Source of the DNA: Puniceicoccales bacterium
GTDB lineage: Bacteria > Verrucomicrobiota > Verrucomicrobiia > Opitutales > JAIRLM01
Direction: 5' to 3'
Assembly: GCA_031282565.1 (NCBI GenBank)
Contig: JAITDL010000088.1
Coordinates: forward strand, 1-29,805
Length of the DNA: 29,805 nucleotides
Positions 7,889-15,368 of this stretch are shown piece by piece. Numbering within the stretch: position 1 is the first letter of the stretch; each line of letters opens with the position of its first letter. A model generated the notes under the pieces. The model had not been told where the DNA came from. It was given only the letters and a program-made list of their open reading frames with translations, and did not search any database. The position numbers were made by a program, and so were the translations under genes.

Positions 7889-8336
7889 CGGTTTTCGCCT
7901 CCAGGGCAATTTTTTTCTGAAACTCACCTAAATTTTCAAATGTTCGGTGCACCGACAGGTAGCGCACGTAGGCCAGTTCGTCGAATTTGTGCAGACGGCG
8001 AAGTACCTCATCGCCAATTTGTTCCGACGTGAGCAACTTTGGCCTTCCGACAAACAGCGCGGCAATTATTTCGTCGACGAGCGCATCAACCTCGGCCCGC
8101 CTCCCGGCTCCCTTTTTCAGCGCACACTGCACGCTTGCCGTAATTTTTTGCCTATCAAACTCTTCCACCCTGCCGCTCCTCTTCTGCACAAAAATTTCCT
8201 CCCTAACTGGCCGTTCCATGGTCGAGAAGCGGAACCCGCAGGCCGCGCACTGCCGCCGCCGCTTCACCGATTGCTCATCGGGCGTGCGCGTATCAAGCAC
8301 ACGCGTATCATCGTGCAGACACTGCGGGCATCGCAT
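7872..8336 (-). CDS. nrdR: Transcriptional repressor NrdR
   Basis: The 154-residue protein begins MRCPQC and has the NrdR zinc ribbon with Cys3, Cys6, Cys30 and Cys33, followed by an ATP-cone domain (about 48-138) that senses ATP and dATP. NrdR represses ribonucleotide reductase genes by binding NrdR boxes. ATG at 8336 is preferred: GGAGAGG lies six bases upstream, while the in-frame ATG at 8342 directly abuts that Shine-Dalgarno. The start lies inside the 3' end of metG (29-base overlap), so translation is probably coupled. No ribonucleotide reductase gene or obvious NrdR box lies in the window. Confidence 0.95.
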   Translation of the reverse strand: MRCPQCLHDDTRVLDTRTPDEQSVKRRRQCAACGFRFSTMERPVREEIFVQKRSGRVEEFDRQKITASVQCALKKGAGRRAEVDALVDEIIAALFVGRPKLLTSEQIGDEVLRRLHKFDELAYVRYLSVHRTFENLGEFQKKIALEAKTDGDVV

Positions 8337-9885
8337 CGTCATCCTCTCCAATGCGCGGAAACAGCACCGGTCCCTTGCACACACGCTTCCAAGCCAGAGA
8401 GTTACCCCAATCGAGTGCCGTCCAATCGTTTACAGTTTGCGCACCGAGCTGGGCGAACATTTTTTCGGCGGACTGCGGAATGGCGGGAATAAGTAGGGCT
8501 GCGCAAATGCGAAGACACTCCGCGGCAACGGCAAGTGACGTTTTCATTTCCGCCAAATCCTTTTCCTTGCCCTTGGCCAATTTCCACGGCGATCGGCACT
8601 CCAAATAGCGATTTGCCGACCGCACCAGCGCGCACACCGATTCCAGCGCACCGGAAAAATCGTAGTGTCGGCAGCGCTCCCTTACGTCGCCTATGGTTTT
8701 TTTCGCCAAAAACTTAAGCTCTCTTTCCAGCTCTTCCTCAACCTCCACCGGCGGAATAGTTCCACCGCAGTAGCGCTCCACCATGTTGACCGTGCGGCTC
8801 AGCAGATTGCCGATGTCGTTGGATAGATCTGCGCGGTAGCGTGATGCGAACAATTCGTGGCTGAAATCACTGTCCTGGCCAACGCTCATTTCACTGAGAA
8901 CGAAATAGCGGAAGGCGTCGGAGCCGTAGACCGTGGCGTAGTCGATGGGCCGCACAACGTTGCCAAGACTTTTTGACATCTTTTCGCCGCCCTTGGCCAG
9001 CCACCAGCCGTGGACGACCAGTTGCCGTGGCAGCTCCAATCCAATGGCTCGCAACATTATGGGCCAATAAACCGCGTGGGCCGGCGACAGAATATCCTTG
9101 CCTATTACCTCCACGTCGGCCGGCCAAAAATCATGGAATCGCTCCGTCCCGTAGCCTATGGCGGAGATGTAGTTGATCAGCGCATCGAACCAAACATATG
9201 TGACGTAGTCGCCGTCAAATGGAAGCTCTATGCCCCAGGTGAGACGCGACTTCGGCCGCGATATGCAGAGATCGTTAAGAGGCTCCGCAAGAAACTCTAA
9301 AACCTGCTTCTGCCGGTATGCAGGAAAGATAAATTCATCGTTTTTTTTGAGGTAATCCAAGAGCCAGGCCTGGTGGCCCTTCATCTTAAAAAAATAGTTT
9401 TCTTCCTGCAGCTCAATTACATCGCCGAAATCCTCAGGCCACTTCCCGTCCACCATGTCTTTTTCGTGAACAAACCTCTCGGCGCGAACACTATAAAGAC
9501 CAACGTACGAGGATTTGTAGATGTCTCCATTTTCGTAGAGTTTTGACAAAATGCCCCTGACGACCGATGTGTGCCGCGGCTGCGATGTGCGGATGTAGTC
9601 GTCGTAGTCAACCTGCATGAGTTGGCACATGGCCTGGAATTCTTCGGCCACCTTGTCACATAGCTTCTGCGGCTCAATGGAAAGCCGCTCCGCAGTCTCC
9701 TGAACCTTCTGCCCATGTTCATCGAGACCCGTTAGGAAATGGCATTGCAAACCCTCCATGCGCCGCGATCTAACGATGGCGTCGGACAAAATTTTTTCAT
9801 AGGCGTGGCCGAGATGCGGACTCCCGTTGGCGTAGTCTATGGCAGTTGTAAGATAAAAAAACTTCACCACCTGCGATCTAGCCAC
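8308..9885 (-). CDS. metG: Methionyl-tRNA synthetase, short zinc-less type
   Basis: The 525-residue enzyme charges tRNA-Met in the cytoplasm. It has the class I signatures PHLGHAY (residues 23-29, the HIGH motif) and KMSKS (302-306), with the WFDALINY strand between them. The connective-peptide knuckle is present, but the cysteines that bind zinc in the T. thermophilus-type enzyme are replaced (YSVRAERF at 131-138 and DGKWPE near 146-151), which places it in the one-knuckle, zinc-free class. The C-terminal tRNA-binding/dimerisation domain found in many MetGs is absent. The GTG at 9885 is the first start of the frame; GTGs a few codons later are alternatives. It is the first gene of an operon with nrdR and a HIT protein. 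An inverted repeat lies upstream at 9902-9920. Confidence 0.95.
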   Translation of the reverse strand: MARSQVVKFFYLTTAIDYANGSPHLGHAYEKILSDAIVRSRRMEGLQCHFLTGLDEHGQKVQETAERLSIEPQKLCDKVAEEFQAMCQLMQVDYDDYIRTSQPRHTSVVRGILSKLYENGDIYKSSYVGLYSVRAERFVHEKDMVDGKWPEDFGDVIELQEENYFFKMKGHQAWLLDYLKKNDEFIFPAYRQKQVLEFLAEPLNDLCISRPKSRLTWGIELPFDGDYVTYVWFDALINYISAIGYGTERFHDFWPADVEVIGKDILSPAHAVYWPIMLRAIGLELPRQLVVHGWWLAKGGEKMSKSLGNVVRPIDYATVYGSDAFRYFVLSEMSVGQDSDFSHELFASRYRADLSNDIGNLLSRTVNMVERYCGGTIPPVEVEEELERELKFLAKKTIGDVRERCRHYDFSGALESVCALVRSANRYLECRSPWKLAKGKEKDLAEMKTSLAVAAECLRICAALLIPAIPQSAEKMFAQLGAQTVNDWTALDWGNSLAWKRVCKGPVLFPRIGEDDDAMPAVSAR

Positions 9886-9901
9886 CGGACCGCACTAGGC
9901 A

Positions 9902-9920
9902 AGTAGTTTTTCCAACTACT
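9902..9920. promoter_or_regulatory. Perfect 7-bp inverted repeat between metG and the 9948 gene
   Basis: AGTAGTT (9902-9908) and AACTACT (9914-9920) are perfectly complementary around a five-base loop. The element sits in the 62-base gap between the divergent starts of metG and the 9948 gene. It could be an operator or a 5' hairpin of the metG transcript. It has no T tract, so it is not a typical terminator. Confidence 0.35.
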
Positions 9921-9947
9921 CGCGGTGATGGCCGCTCATCGGCGCCA

Positions 9948-10502
9948 GTGAAATTCAAAATACAAACTTCACAGATAACTCAGCTCCAATTATTTACCTT
10001 GACATTGACGGCAAAATCACCATGTGCCCCCGCCGTGGAACAGAGACTTGTCACTAAATCAACCATTAACCTCACAAATGTTCGCATTTTTTCAGAGCAG
10101 GAGGCGCGCGACATTTTGCCGAATCTGGCCGCAGATGAGAAGGAAGCTCTCATCAACGGCGCGAGGAGGCTCACCGTATCACAGCAGCGGTTTATTTACT
10201 TGGTGATGAACGCGCAACTTTCAATTTCAGCTCTTGCCACCGGCGCATTGACGACGATGAGCTCCCTTGGGCTCAATGGAGACTCAACAGCCGAACGCAC
10301 AATCGCATTCATTGGGGCCATTGCCGGACTGCTTTCGCCAATCACGGCAAAGCTCGCCGACACGATGAAATGGGCAAATGCCGACGCGGTGCGCGCCGCC
10401 ATCGAATTACAATCATTTGCAGGGCTACTCCCGGAGCAAGTTGCACTAATCGTTGCAATGGTGAGCGTCACACACGGAGCAGTACGCCACACAGCCGTCT
10501 GA
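9948..10502 (+). CDS. Orphan protein with hydrophobic C-terminal half
   Basis: I do not recognise this 184-residue frame. The N-terminal 30 residues are polar and Thr/Gln-rich, a helical segment follows (about 48-85, with SEQEARDILPNLA), and the second half is Ala-rich and moderately hydrophobic with two possible membrane or amphipathic helices (about 91-108 and 120-140). GTG at 9948 has neither a Shine-Dalgarno nor a clear promoter close by, so the start is uncertain; GTG at 10035 is an alternative. The opposite strand also has open frames of 64 and 98 codons here but none with family features. It is divergent from metG. Single, unrecognised and poorly supported by signals, it could be a decayed gene. 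Confidence 0.5.
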   Translation: MKFKIQTSQITQLQLFTLTLTAKSPCAPAVEQRLVTKSTINLTNVRIFSEQEARDILPNLAADEKEALINGARRLTVSQQRFIYLVMNAQLSISALATGALTTMSSLGLNGDSTAERTIAFIGAIAGLLSPITAKLADTMKWANADAVRAAIELQSFAGLLPEQVALIVAMVSVTHGAVRHTAV

Positions 10503-10544
10503 TGCCGTCGAAGAAACTGTGGTAGACTAAATTAACAATTGGAG

Positions 10545-10595
10545 GGCGCCGCGAAAAAGTGTTTTGGAACCGACGCAGCACCACACCGCGGCGCC
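10545..10595. repeat. GC-rich 9-bp inverted repeat with 33-base loop
   Basis: GGCGCCGCG at 10545-10553 is perfectly complementary to CGCGGCGCC at 10587-10595, and the pairing extends to GAG/CTC if one base bulges. It lies in the gap between the 9948 gene and the end of the 10625 gene, so it could stabilise a 3' end of either transcript. There is no T run, so classic intrinsic termination is not shown. Confidence 0.4.
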
Positions 10596-10624
10596 TCATT
10601 TAAATGGCTACCTGCAGCGGCAGT

Positions 10625-10912
10625 TTACGCAGGCCTCCGTCCATCAACTCCTTCCGCAGCACGGCGCTGCCCGCACCTATTTCCAATTTCACGAAGTATG
10701 TCACGTTCGGCTGCCGCAAAACTACTTCTTATTTGCTCGTTGGATGCGCGATTCAAGAAATGTGCCGGTGAAACTTCCCAGACAAGCTCACAGGCTCCGC
10801 GAGTAAATACACCAACTGCAAATTGCTCACCAGCTTCTCTTTGCATTTCAGAACCAAGAAGTCGACCCGCGGAAGGCGGACGTCCACCAGCATAGGCATT
10901 AGCACTATCCAT
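10625..10912 (-). CDS. Small orphan protein downstream of clpX
   Basis: This 95-residue frame has no family I can name. It is chosen over two plus-strand frames in the same place because its ATG at 10912 is preceded by a strong Shine-Dalgarno, GGAGGA, with six bases spacing, and it follows the clpX-like gene on the same strand after 106 bases. The protein is polar, with a Gly/Ala/Arg-rich N-terminus (AYAGGRPPSAGR) and a helical, charged second half. The frame remains open for 25 codons upstream of the ATG and reads like protein there too, so it may instead be the 3' remnant of a longer gene. No catalytic motif is evident. Confidence 0.45.
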   Translation of the reverse strand: MDSANAYAGGRPPSAGRLLGSEMQREAGEQFAVGVFTRGACELVWEVSPAHFLNRASNEQIRSSFAAAERDILREIGNRCGQRRAAEGVDGRRPA

Positions 10913-11018
10913 TGCATGTCCTCCAAAAATTACACCAAGCGGCAGTTTTTTGGATGTTGAACTGTGGCACGCAATAAAAATCTGAATCTACAAATAATTT
11001 TTGCAAATTTTTGTTTTT

Positions 11019-12404
11019 CTAGCCGTTGCAGCTATTTTCATCGCCACATAACATTTTTTTTAGGTGGGCAGCAGGATCGGCAACTACCTCGGCACTAACG
11101 GGAAATTGCTTGATGGAACTCGACGGCAAATGGAATTTGAAATCCCGAAGGAGACGCTCGAGAACGGTCATTAGGCCGCGGGCGCCGGTGTTCTCAGCGG
11201 CGGCGAGCTCCGCAATTGCGTAAATCGCTTCCTCGTCGAAGGTTAATTCTATGCCATAGCCGTCAAAATCCGACTTGTACTGGTGCAGCAGTGATCCTTT
11301 GGAGCAGAGCAAAATTTGCGCGAGGTCGTTTTTCTTTAGGTGCTCGCAGGCAACACGTACCGGCAACCGCCCTATGAATTCCGGCTCCAAACCAAATTGA
11401 ACAAAATCTGCCGTAGTTGCCAGATGGAGAAAATCTTCTCCGTGGTCGCTGCCGGAACTGCGGCTAAAGCCGATGGCAGATGCGGATGTCCTCTTGCGCA
11501 CGTGCGAGTTAAGCTTTTCAAAGGCGCCACTCATGATGAAGAGAATGTGCCGCGTCCCTATGGTCTCCTTTTTCCCCTTCTTGCCTCCGAAACTCACCAT
11601 GGCGCTCATCTGCGCCGTTATGTCGTTGGGAGCAACAATACTAACTTCCGTGTCCTCCATCAATTTCAGCAGGTTCACCTGGACGCCGCGGCCGGACACG
11701 TCTCGGCCAAGTTCTTCGCAGGAAGCTATTTTGTCGATTTCATCGATGAAAATTATGCCGTACTGGGCCAGTTCAACGTCGCCATTTGCCGTTCGCACCA
11801 AGTCTCTTACCAAATCATCGACGTCGTTGCCAACGTAGCCCGTTTCGGAAAACTTCGTCGCATCGGCCTTCACGAATGGTACGCCGAGCAACTTGGCTAA
11901 AGTCCTGATCAAGTAAGTTTTACCAACGCCCGTAGGCCCCAAAAGCAGCACATTCGGCTTGCCGTAGTCTTTGGTGAGCTCCTCGGGGTCATTTATGCAG
12001 CGGCGCACGTGGTTGTAATGATCACACACCGTGACAGATAGGACCTTTTTTGCCTCATCCTGCCGTATGACAAATCGCGACAGATAGTCGCTCACATCCT
12101 TCGGCCGCATGGAAAAGTTTCTTATGCCATCCAGGCGTTTTGCGCGTTCCCCATCTCCGCTATCATCTTGAGGCGGAGGTTGTTTTGGCTTAATTTCGCG
12201 CACCTCCTCAGTGGTCTCAACTCGGAAAAACCCAGGTCCAACTGCCCCTCCAAAAAAAAGCCCCGTAAATTGTTCTCGAAGTTTTTCCAACAAATTTACA
12301 TTGCTCGTTTTTGAATTTTCGTCATCGGGCAAATCCTTCTCGCCGAGACTATTATCATTCTTCGCGGCATCCTTAATCCGCTCTTCTTGGTGCTCATCTT
12401 CCAT
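11019..12404 (-). CDS. clpX: ClpX-like AAA+ unfoldase lacking the zinc-binding domain
   Basis: The 461-residue protein is a ClpX-type AAA+ ATPase that should unfold proteins and feed them to ClpP. Visible motifs: Walker A GPTGVGKT (156-163), pore loop GYVG (189-192), Walker B IIFIDE (217-222), RDVSGRGVQ (234-242), the ClpP-docking IGF tripeptide (311-313), EFIGRLPV (342-349) and sensor 2 GARG (407-410). The usual N-terminal Cys4 zinc domain is missing: about 100 residues of acidic, low-complexity sequence with a FFGGAVGPGFF patch replace it. ATG at 12404 is chosen because the next gene is divergent; a TATTCT box lies four bases upstream. No clpP is in the window. The IGF motif argues for a true ClpP partner, and the altered N-terminus suggests different adaptors or substrates. 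Confidence 0.88.
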   Translation of the reverse strand: MEDEHQEERIKDAAKNDNSLGEKDLPDDENSKTSNVNLLEKLREQFTGLFFGGAVGPGFFRVETTEEVREIKPKQPPPQDDSGDGERAKRLDGIRNFSMRPKDVSDYLSRFVIRQDEAKKVLSVTVCDHYNHVRRCINDPEELTKDYGKPNVLLLGPTGVGKTYLIRTLAKLLGVPFVKADATKFSETGYVGNDVDDLVRDLVRTANGDVELAQYGIIFIDEIDKIASCEELGRDVSGRGVQVNLLKLMEDTEVSIVAPNDITAQMSAMVSFGGKKGKKETIGTRHILFIMSGAFEKLNSHVRKRTSASAIGFSRSSGSDHGEDFLHLATTADFVQFGLEPEFIGRLPVRVACEHLKKNDLAQILLCSKGSLLHQYKSDFDGYGIELTFDEEAIYAIAELAAAENTGARGLMTVLERLLRDFKFHLPSSSIKQFPVSAEVVADPAAHLKKMLCGDENSCNG

Positions 12405-12455
12405 GGCGAGAATAATTTTTTTCTTGCATAAAACTGAATCCTATTTCAGAATAGC

Positions 12456-12477
12456 CCCATAGCAACCTTGCTGTGGG
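12456..12477. promoter_or_regulatory. 10-bp inverted repeat upstream of the HU/IHF gene
   Basis: CCCATAGCAA (12456-12465) and TTGCTGTGGG (12468-12477) pair over ten positions (one T-G pair) around two bases. It lies in the 101-base divergent gap between clpX-like and the HU/IHF gene. As DNA it is a good candidate operator; as RNA it would be a stable 5' hairpin. Confidence 0.45.
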
Positions 12478-12505
12478 TAAACGGCGGGGCAAGCATTTCC
12501 TCACC

Positions 12506-12805
12506 ATGAGCACAAAAAAGTTAACTAAAAAGGACATAGTCCAGCGGCTCCATGCGAAGAGCGAGCTGCTTCACCGCGACGTCGCCGATCTCGTTCAGGG
12601 CGTACTGAACAGCATCAGCGACGCGCTTAAGGCCGGCAAAACCGTCGAACTGCGAAACTTCGGCGTCTTCGAAGTACAACTACGAAAGGCGCGTGTGGGA
12701 CGCAACCCAAATCGACCGGAAAAGACAATAAAAATTCCCGCGCAGAAAGTTATTAAGTTCCGCGCGGGCAAGGAATTGCGTCTGCATGTCAAGGGCGGCC
12801 GCTAG
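12506..12805 (+). CDS. HU/IHF-family DNA-bending protein
   Basis: The 99-residue basic protein has the bacterial histone-like fold: a helical N-terminus with LTKKDIVQRL, then VELRNFGVFEV (the strand and turn before the arm), GRNPNRPE at the tip region of the DNA-inserting beta arm, and a C-terminal basic helix. These dimers bend DNA and organise the nucleoid. ATG at 12506 is preferred over an in-frame GTG at 12473 because it matches the family N-terminus and leaves the inverted repeat at 12456-12477 outside the gene. The longer Ser/Thr/Lys-rich start and overall length resemble IHF subunits about as well as HU, so no symbol is given. Its 3' end overlaps the pheT 3' end by 17 bases. Confidence 0.93.
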   Translation: MSTKKLTKKDIVQRLHAKSELLHRDVADLVQGVLNSISDALKAGKTVELRNFGVFEVQLRKARVGRNPNRPEKTIKIPAQKVIKFRAGKELRLHVKGGR

Positions 12806-15284
12806 GCCCAGAAACGGCAGCGTTTGGCGCCGAATCCTTTCGGCGGATTTGGAATTTCGTTTCCAGCCGCGCGATCACGGCGTCAAAAATCTCACCTATT
12901 TCTTCCTCCGTAAGAGTCCCATTGCTGCGGTTGAGGGTGAGACGCAGGGCAATGTTCCTGTCGCCGCCCTCGGCAAATCCCGGACCGTAGGCGTCGAATA
13001 TGCGTACTCCGCTTGCTTCGACGCCATTTCCGGAGCACACCGCCTCCAGGCAGCGTTCAACCTCAAGGCGCACCATTTCCGCCGGCACAGACGATTCGAC
13101 GGCAACGGCTAGATCGCGCACGGCGCATGGAAAATTCGCAAACTGGTTGAATTTTTTCGATTTACGTTCCACACGCAGCAAATCAGGAACAATGCGCAGT
13201 TCGCCGCCGCAGAGAACGGCGCCGCTGGCAGGCACTCCAAAATATTCACAGCAAGTTGTTTGCGACAAAAGCCCCAGGCGCAAATCGTGTCCGCCACCGC
13301 CGAGCAGTCCGTGCCTTGACCAATAGCCATTTTCGCCCATGCGACACTGGGCAGGAACAAAATCAATGTCAGCAACGGCCACATCCGCCAGCGCGGCAAG
13401 TTGTTTTCCAATGGCCTTCATCCCATAGAAATCTGGCAGCGTCCAGCGGTACCAGTCCCCCTCGAGATCTGCGTTAAAATGCACCCAGCCAACGGCTATG
13501 GCTTCGTGCAACTTCCCATCACAGGGAACCCACACGCGGCCAACTTCAAAAAATTTCACAATGCCGTTCCCGTTGCGCATGTTCGCTGCGGCAACGGCTA
13601 CAATTCCTGGCAACAGACTCGAGCGCAGGCAATTCTGGTCGGCCGTCAACGGATTGGCGATGGCGAGCTCGTCCCAGGATTCGCCGCCGCAGCCCATGGC
13701 GGAGCCGTCCACCGTTGAGTAGTTGTAACACTCGCTGAATCCGTTTGCTATCATGTGATTAGCAGCAGCTGCGGCGAAGCTGTAGCCGTTCTCATCGCGG
13801 CGGTCGATGGCGGTGAAATTTGGGGCGGCGCCGGACAATTCGTCAAGTCCATGGAAGCGAATAAATTCCTCCACAAGATCAATGGGCCTCGTCACGTCGC
13901 GGCGGCGGAATGGGGGAACGGAAACGGACCAGCCGCCGGCAATTTTTTCCAAGCCGAAGTGCAAGCTGCGGAGGGAATTCTCTATGGTTTCGTCCTCCAC
14001 AGCCGCTCCATAGTTTTTCCTGACGAAATCCCCGCCAAGCGCGATGGCCAGATTTTTCCCGCCGGATTCAACGGCTGCCGCGACCTGCGGCTTGGTGCAG
14101 GCTCTTCCGCCGCAAACCTCAATGATCATTTTCACGGCCCTCCTGGCGCAGTAGTCCATGGCGGCGACGTCAACCCCCCTGGCAAAGCGCTGGGACGAGT
14201 CGCTAATCAATCCCAACTTCTTGGAAGTTACCTGGATAGCTGCACCCTTGAACGCGGCACATTCCAGCACAATATTTCGTGTGCTGCCGTCAACTTCGCC
14301 GTCGACGCTGCCCATGGTTCCAGCGATTACGAGAGGCCTTTCCCCGTCGGCAACAACCATCATGTCGCTGCGTAGATCATATTTGCGGTGATTGAGCGCC
14401 ACCATCGACTCTCCGTCAATTGCTCGGCGAATGCGCAGAACGCGACCGCGAATTTTATCGCCGTCGAATGCGTGGAGCGGCTGCCCGCAATCGGCCATTA
14501 GCCAATTAGTTACGTCAACGGCGGCACAGATCGACCGCATGCCAATTTTTTCCAGATCATGGCGCAGCCACTGGGGACTTTGCCCATTGCACAGGTCTCG
14601 GATGCTCCACGCCATGAATTTATGGCAATCTGGACTTTCCAGGCGCAGGTCATCCAGAAGGAAATCTTCGCCGCCGTTTGTTGGAAATTGCACATTTTCA
14701 GGACAGTATACATCGTCGCTGAGTTTCAGGTGGAAGTACGCCGCCAGCTCGCGAGCAATGCCCAGGTGACTCATGCAGTCTCCCCTGTTTGCGGTTATGG
14801 AAAGGTCCAACACCGTGTCGCAGTCCGGAAAAACTTCGCTGAGTGGAGTTCCAATGGGCCACCTTCTGTCGAGAATGAGAATGCCATTTTCGCCGCCTGA
14901 CAGATGCAATTCTTCGGCGCTGCAAAGCATTCCCTCGGAAGTTTCTCCGCGCAGGACAGTCGCACCTATGGCGGCACCGTTTGGCAGGAGGCACCCGGGA
15001 ATGGCCACGGGAACGCGATCACCTATGGCGAAATTACTCGCTCCGCAAACAATTTGCAGCGGTTTTTCTCCGCCGACGGACACCCTGCACAGGCGCAGGC
15101 GATCGGCGCGCGGGTGCTGCACAAATGATTCGACTTCACCGACGGCCAAATGCTTCCGAGGCACGCCGATGCCAATAATTTCCTCGACTTCAATTCCCAG
15201 CGACGTGAGCGCATCGGCGATGCCGTCGCCGTCGGCGGAAAGGTCAGGAAGCCAACGCTTGAGCCACTGCAGACTAATTTTCAC
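12789..15284 (-). CDS. pheT: Phenylalanyl-tRNA synthetase beta subunit
   Basis: This is a full-length PheT of 831 residues. It starts with KISLQWLKRWLPD, contains an OB-fold EMAP-like tRNA-binding domain (HPRADRLRLCRV and VCGASNF), the B3/B4 editing domain, the B5 domain, the catalytic-like core with FFEVGRV, and a C-terminal FDX-ACB anticodon-binding domain (FPCAVRDLAVAV onward). With PheS it forms the (alpha-beta)2 enzyme that charges tRNA-Phe and edits Tyr-tRNA-Phe. GTG at 15284 is chosen because homologues begin with this motif and a promoter-like pair lies directly before it; ATG at 15335 or 15302 are longer alternatives. pheS is not next to it, which is unusual since pheST is often an operon. 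The 3' end overlaps the HU/IHF gene. Confidence 0.95.
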   Translation of the reverse strand: MKISLQWLKRWLPDLSADGDGIADALTSLGIEVEEIIGIGVPRKHLAVGEVESFVQHPRADRLRLCRVSVGGEKPLQIVCGASNFAIGDRVPVAIPGCLLPNGAAIGATVLRGETSEGMLCSAEELHLSGGENGILILDRRWPIGTPLSEVFPDCDTVLDLSITANRGDCMSHLGIARELAAYFHLKLSDDVYCPENVQFPTNGGEDFLLDDLRLESPDCHKFMAWSIRDLCNGQSPQWLRHDLEKIGMRSICAAVDVTNWLMADCGQPLHAFDGDKIRGRVLRIRRAIDGESMVALNHRKYDLRSDMMVVADGERPLVIAGTMGSVDGEVDGSTRNIVLECAAFKGAAIQVTSKKLGLISDSSQRFARGVDVAAMDYCARRAVKMIIEVCGGRACTKPQVAAAVESGGKNLAIALGGDFVRKNYGAAVEDETIENSLRSLHFGLEKIAGGWSVSVPPFRRRDVTRPIDLVEEFIRFHGLDELSGAAPNFTAIDRRDENGYSFAAAAANHMIANGFSECYNYSTVDGSAMGCGGESWDELAIANPLTADQNCLRSSLLPGIVAVAAANMRNGNGIVKFFEVGRVWVPCDGKLHEAIAVGWVHFNADLEGDWYRWTLPDFYGMKAIGKQLAALADVAVADIDFVPAQCRMGENGYWSRHGLLGGGGHDLRLGLLSQTTCCEYFGVPASGAVLCGGELRIVPDLLRVERKSKKFNQFANFPCAVRDLAVAVESSVPAEMVRLEVERCLEAVCSGNGVEASGVRIFDAYGPGFAEGGDRNIALRLTLNRSNGTLTEEEIGEIFDAVIARLETKFQIRRKDSAPNAAVSGPSGRP

Positions 15285-15290
15285 GGCCAA

Positions 15291-15320
15291 ACTAGAAATC
15301 ATTTCGGAGAAATGGTCCAA
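15291..15320 (-). promoter_or_regulatory. Putative leaderless promoter of pheT
   Basis: On the minus strand TTGGAC (15320-15315), an 18-base spacer and TCTAGT (15296-15291) are followed by six bases and the GTG at 15284. If real, it decides the start of pheT, since the longer in-frame ATGs at 15335 and 15302 would not be inside the transcript. Confidence 0.35.
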
Positions 15321-15368
15321 TAAAAATTTACGCATTTACTCAAAGTGGAACGCTAGCAACATAGCTCC

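Noticed and set aside
10539..10895. Two plus-strand frames of 118 and 80 codons
   Set aside because: Their composition (Ser/Pro/Arg-rich) is that of antisense shadows, and the minus-strand frame has a better start signal.
12473..12508. GTG at 12473 as start of the HU/IHF gene
   Set aside because: It adds eleven residues not found in the family and would place the inverted repeat inside the coding region; ATG at 12506 fits better.
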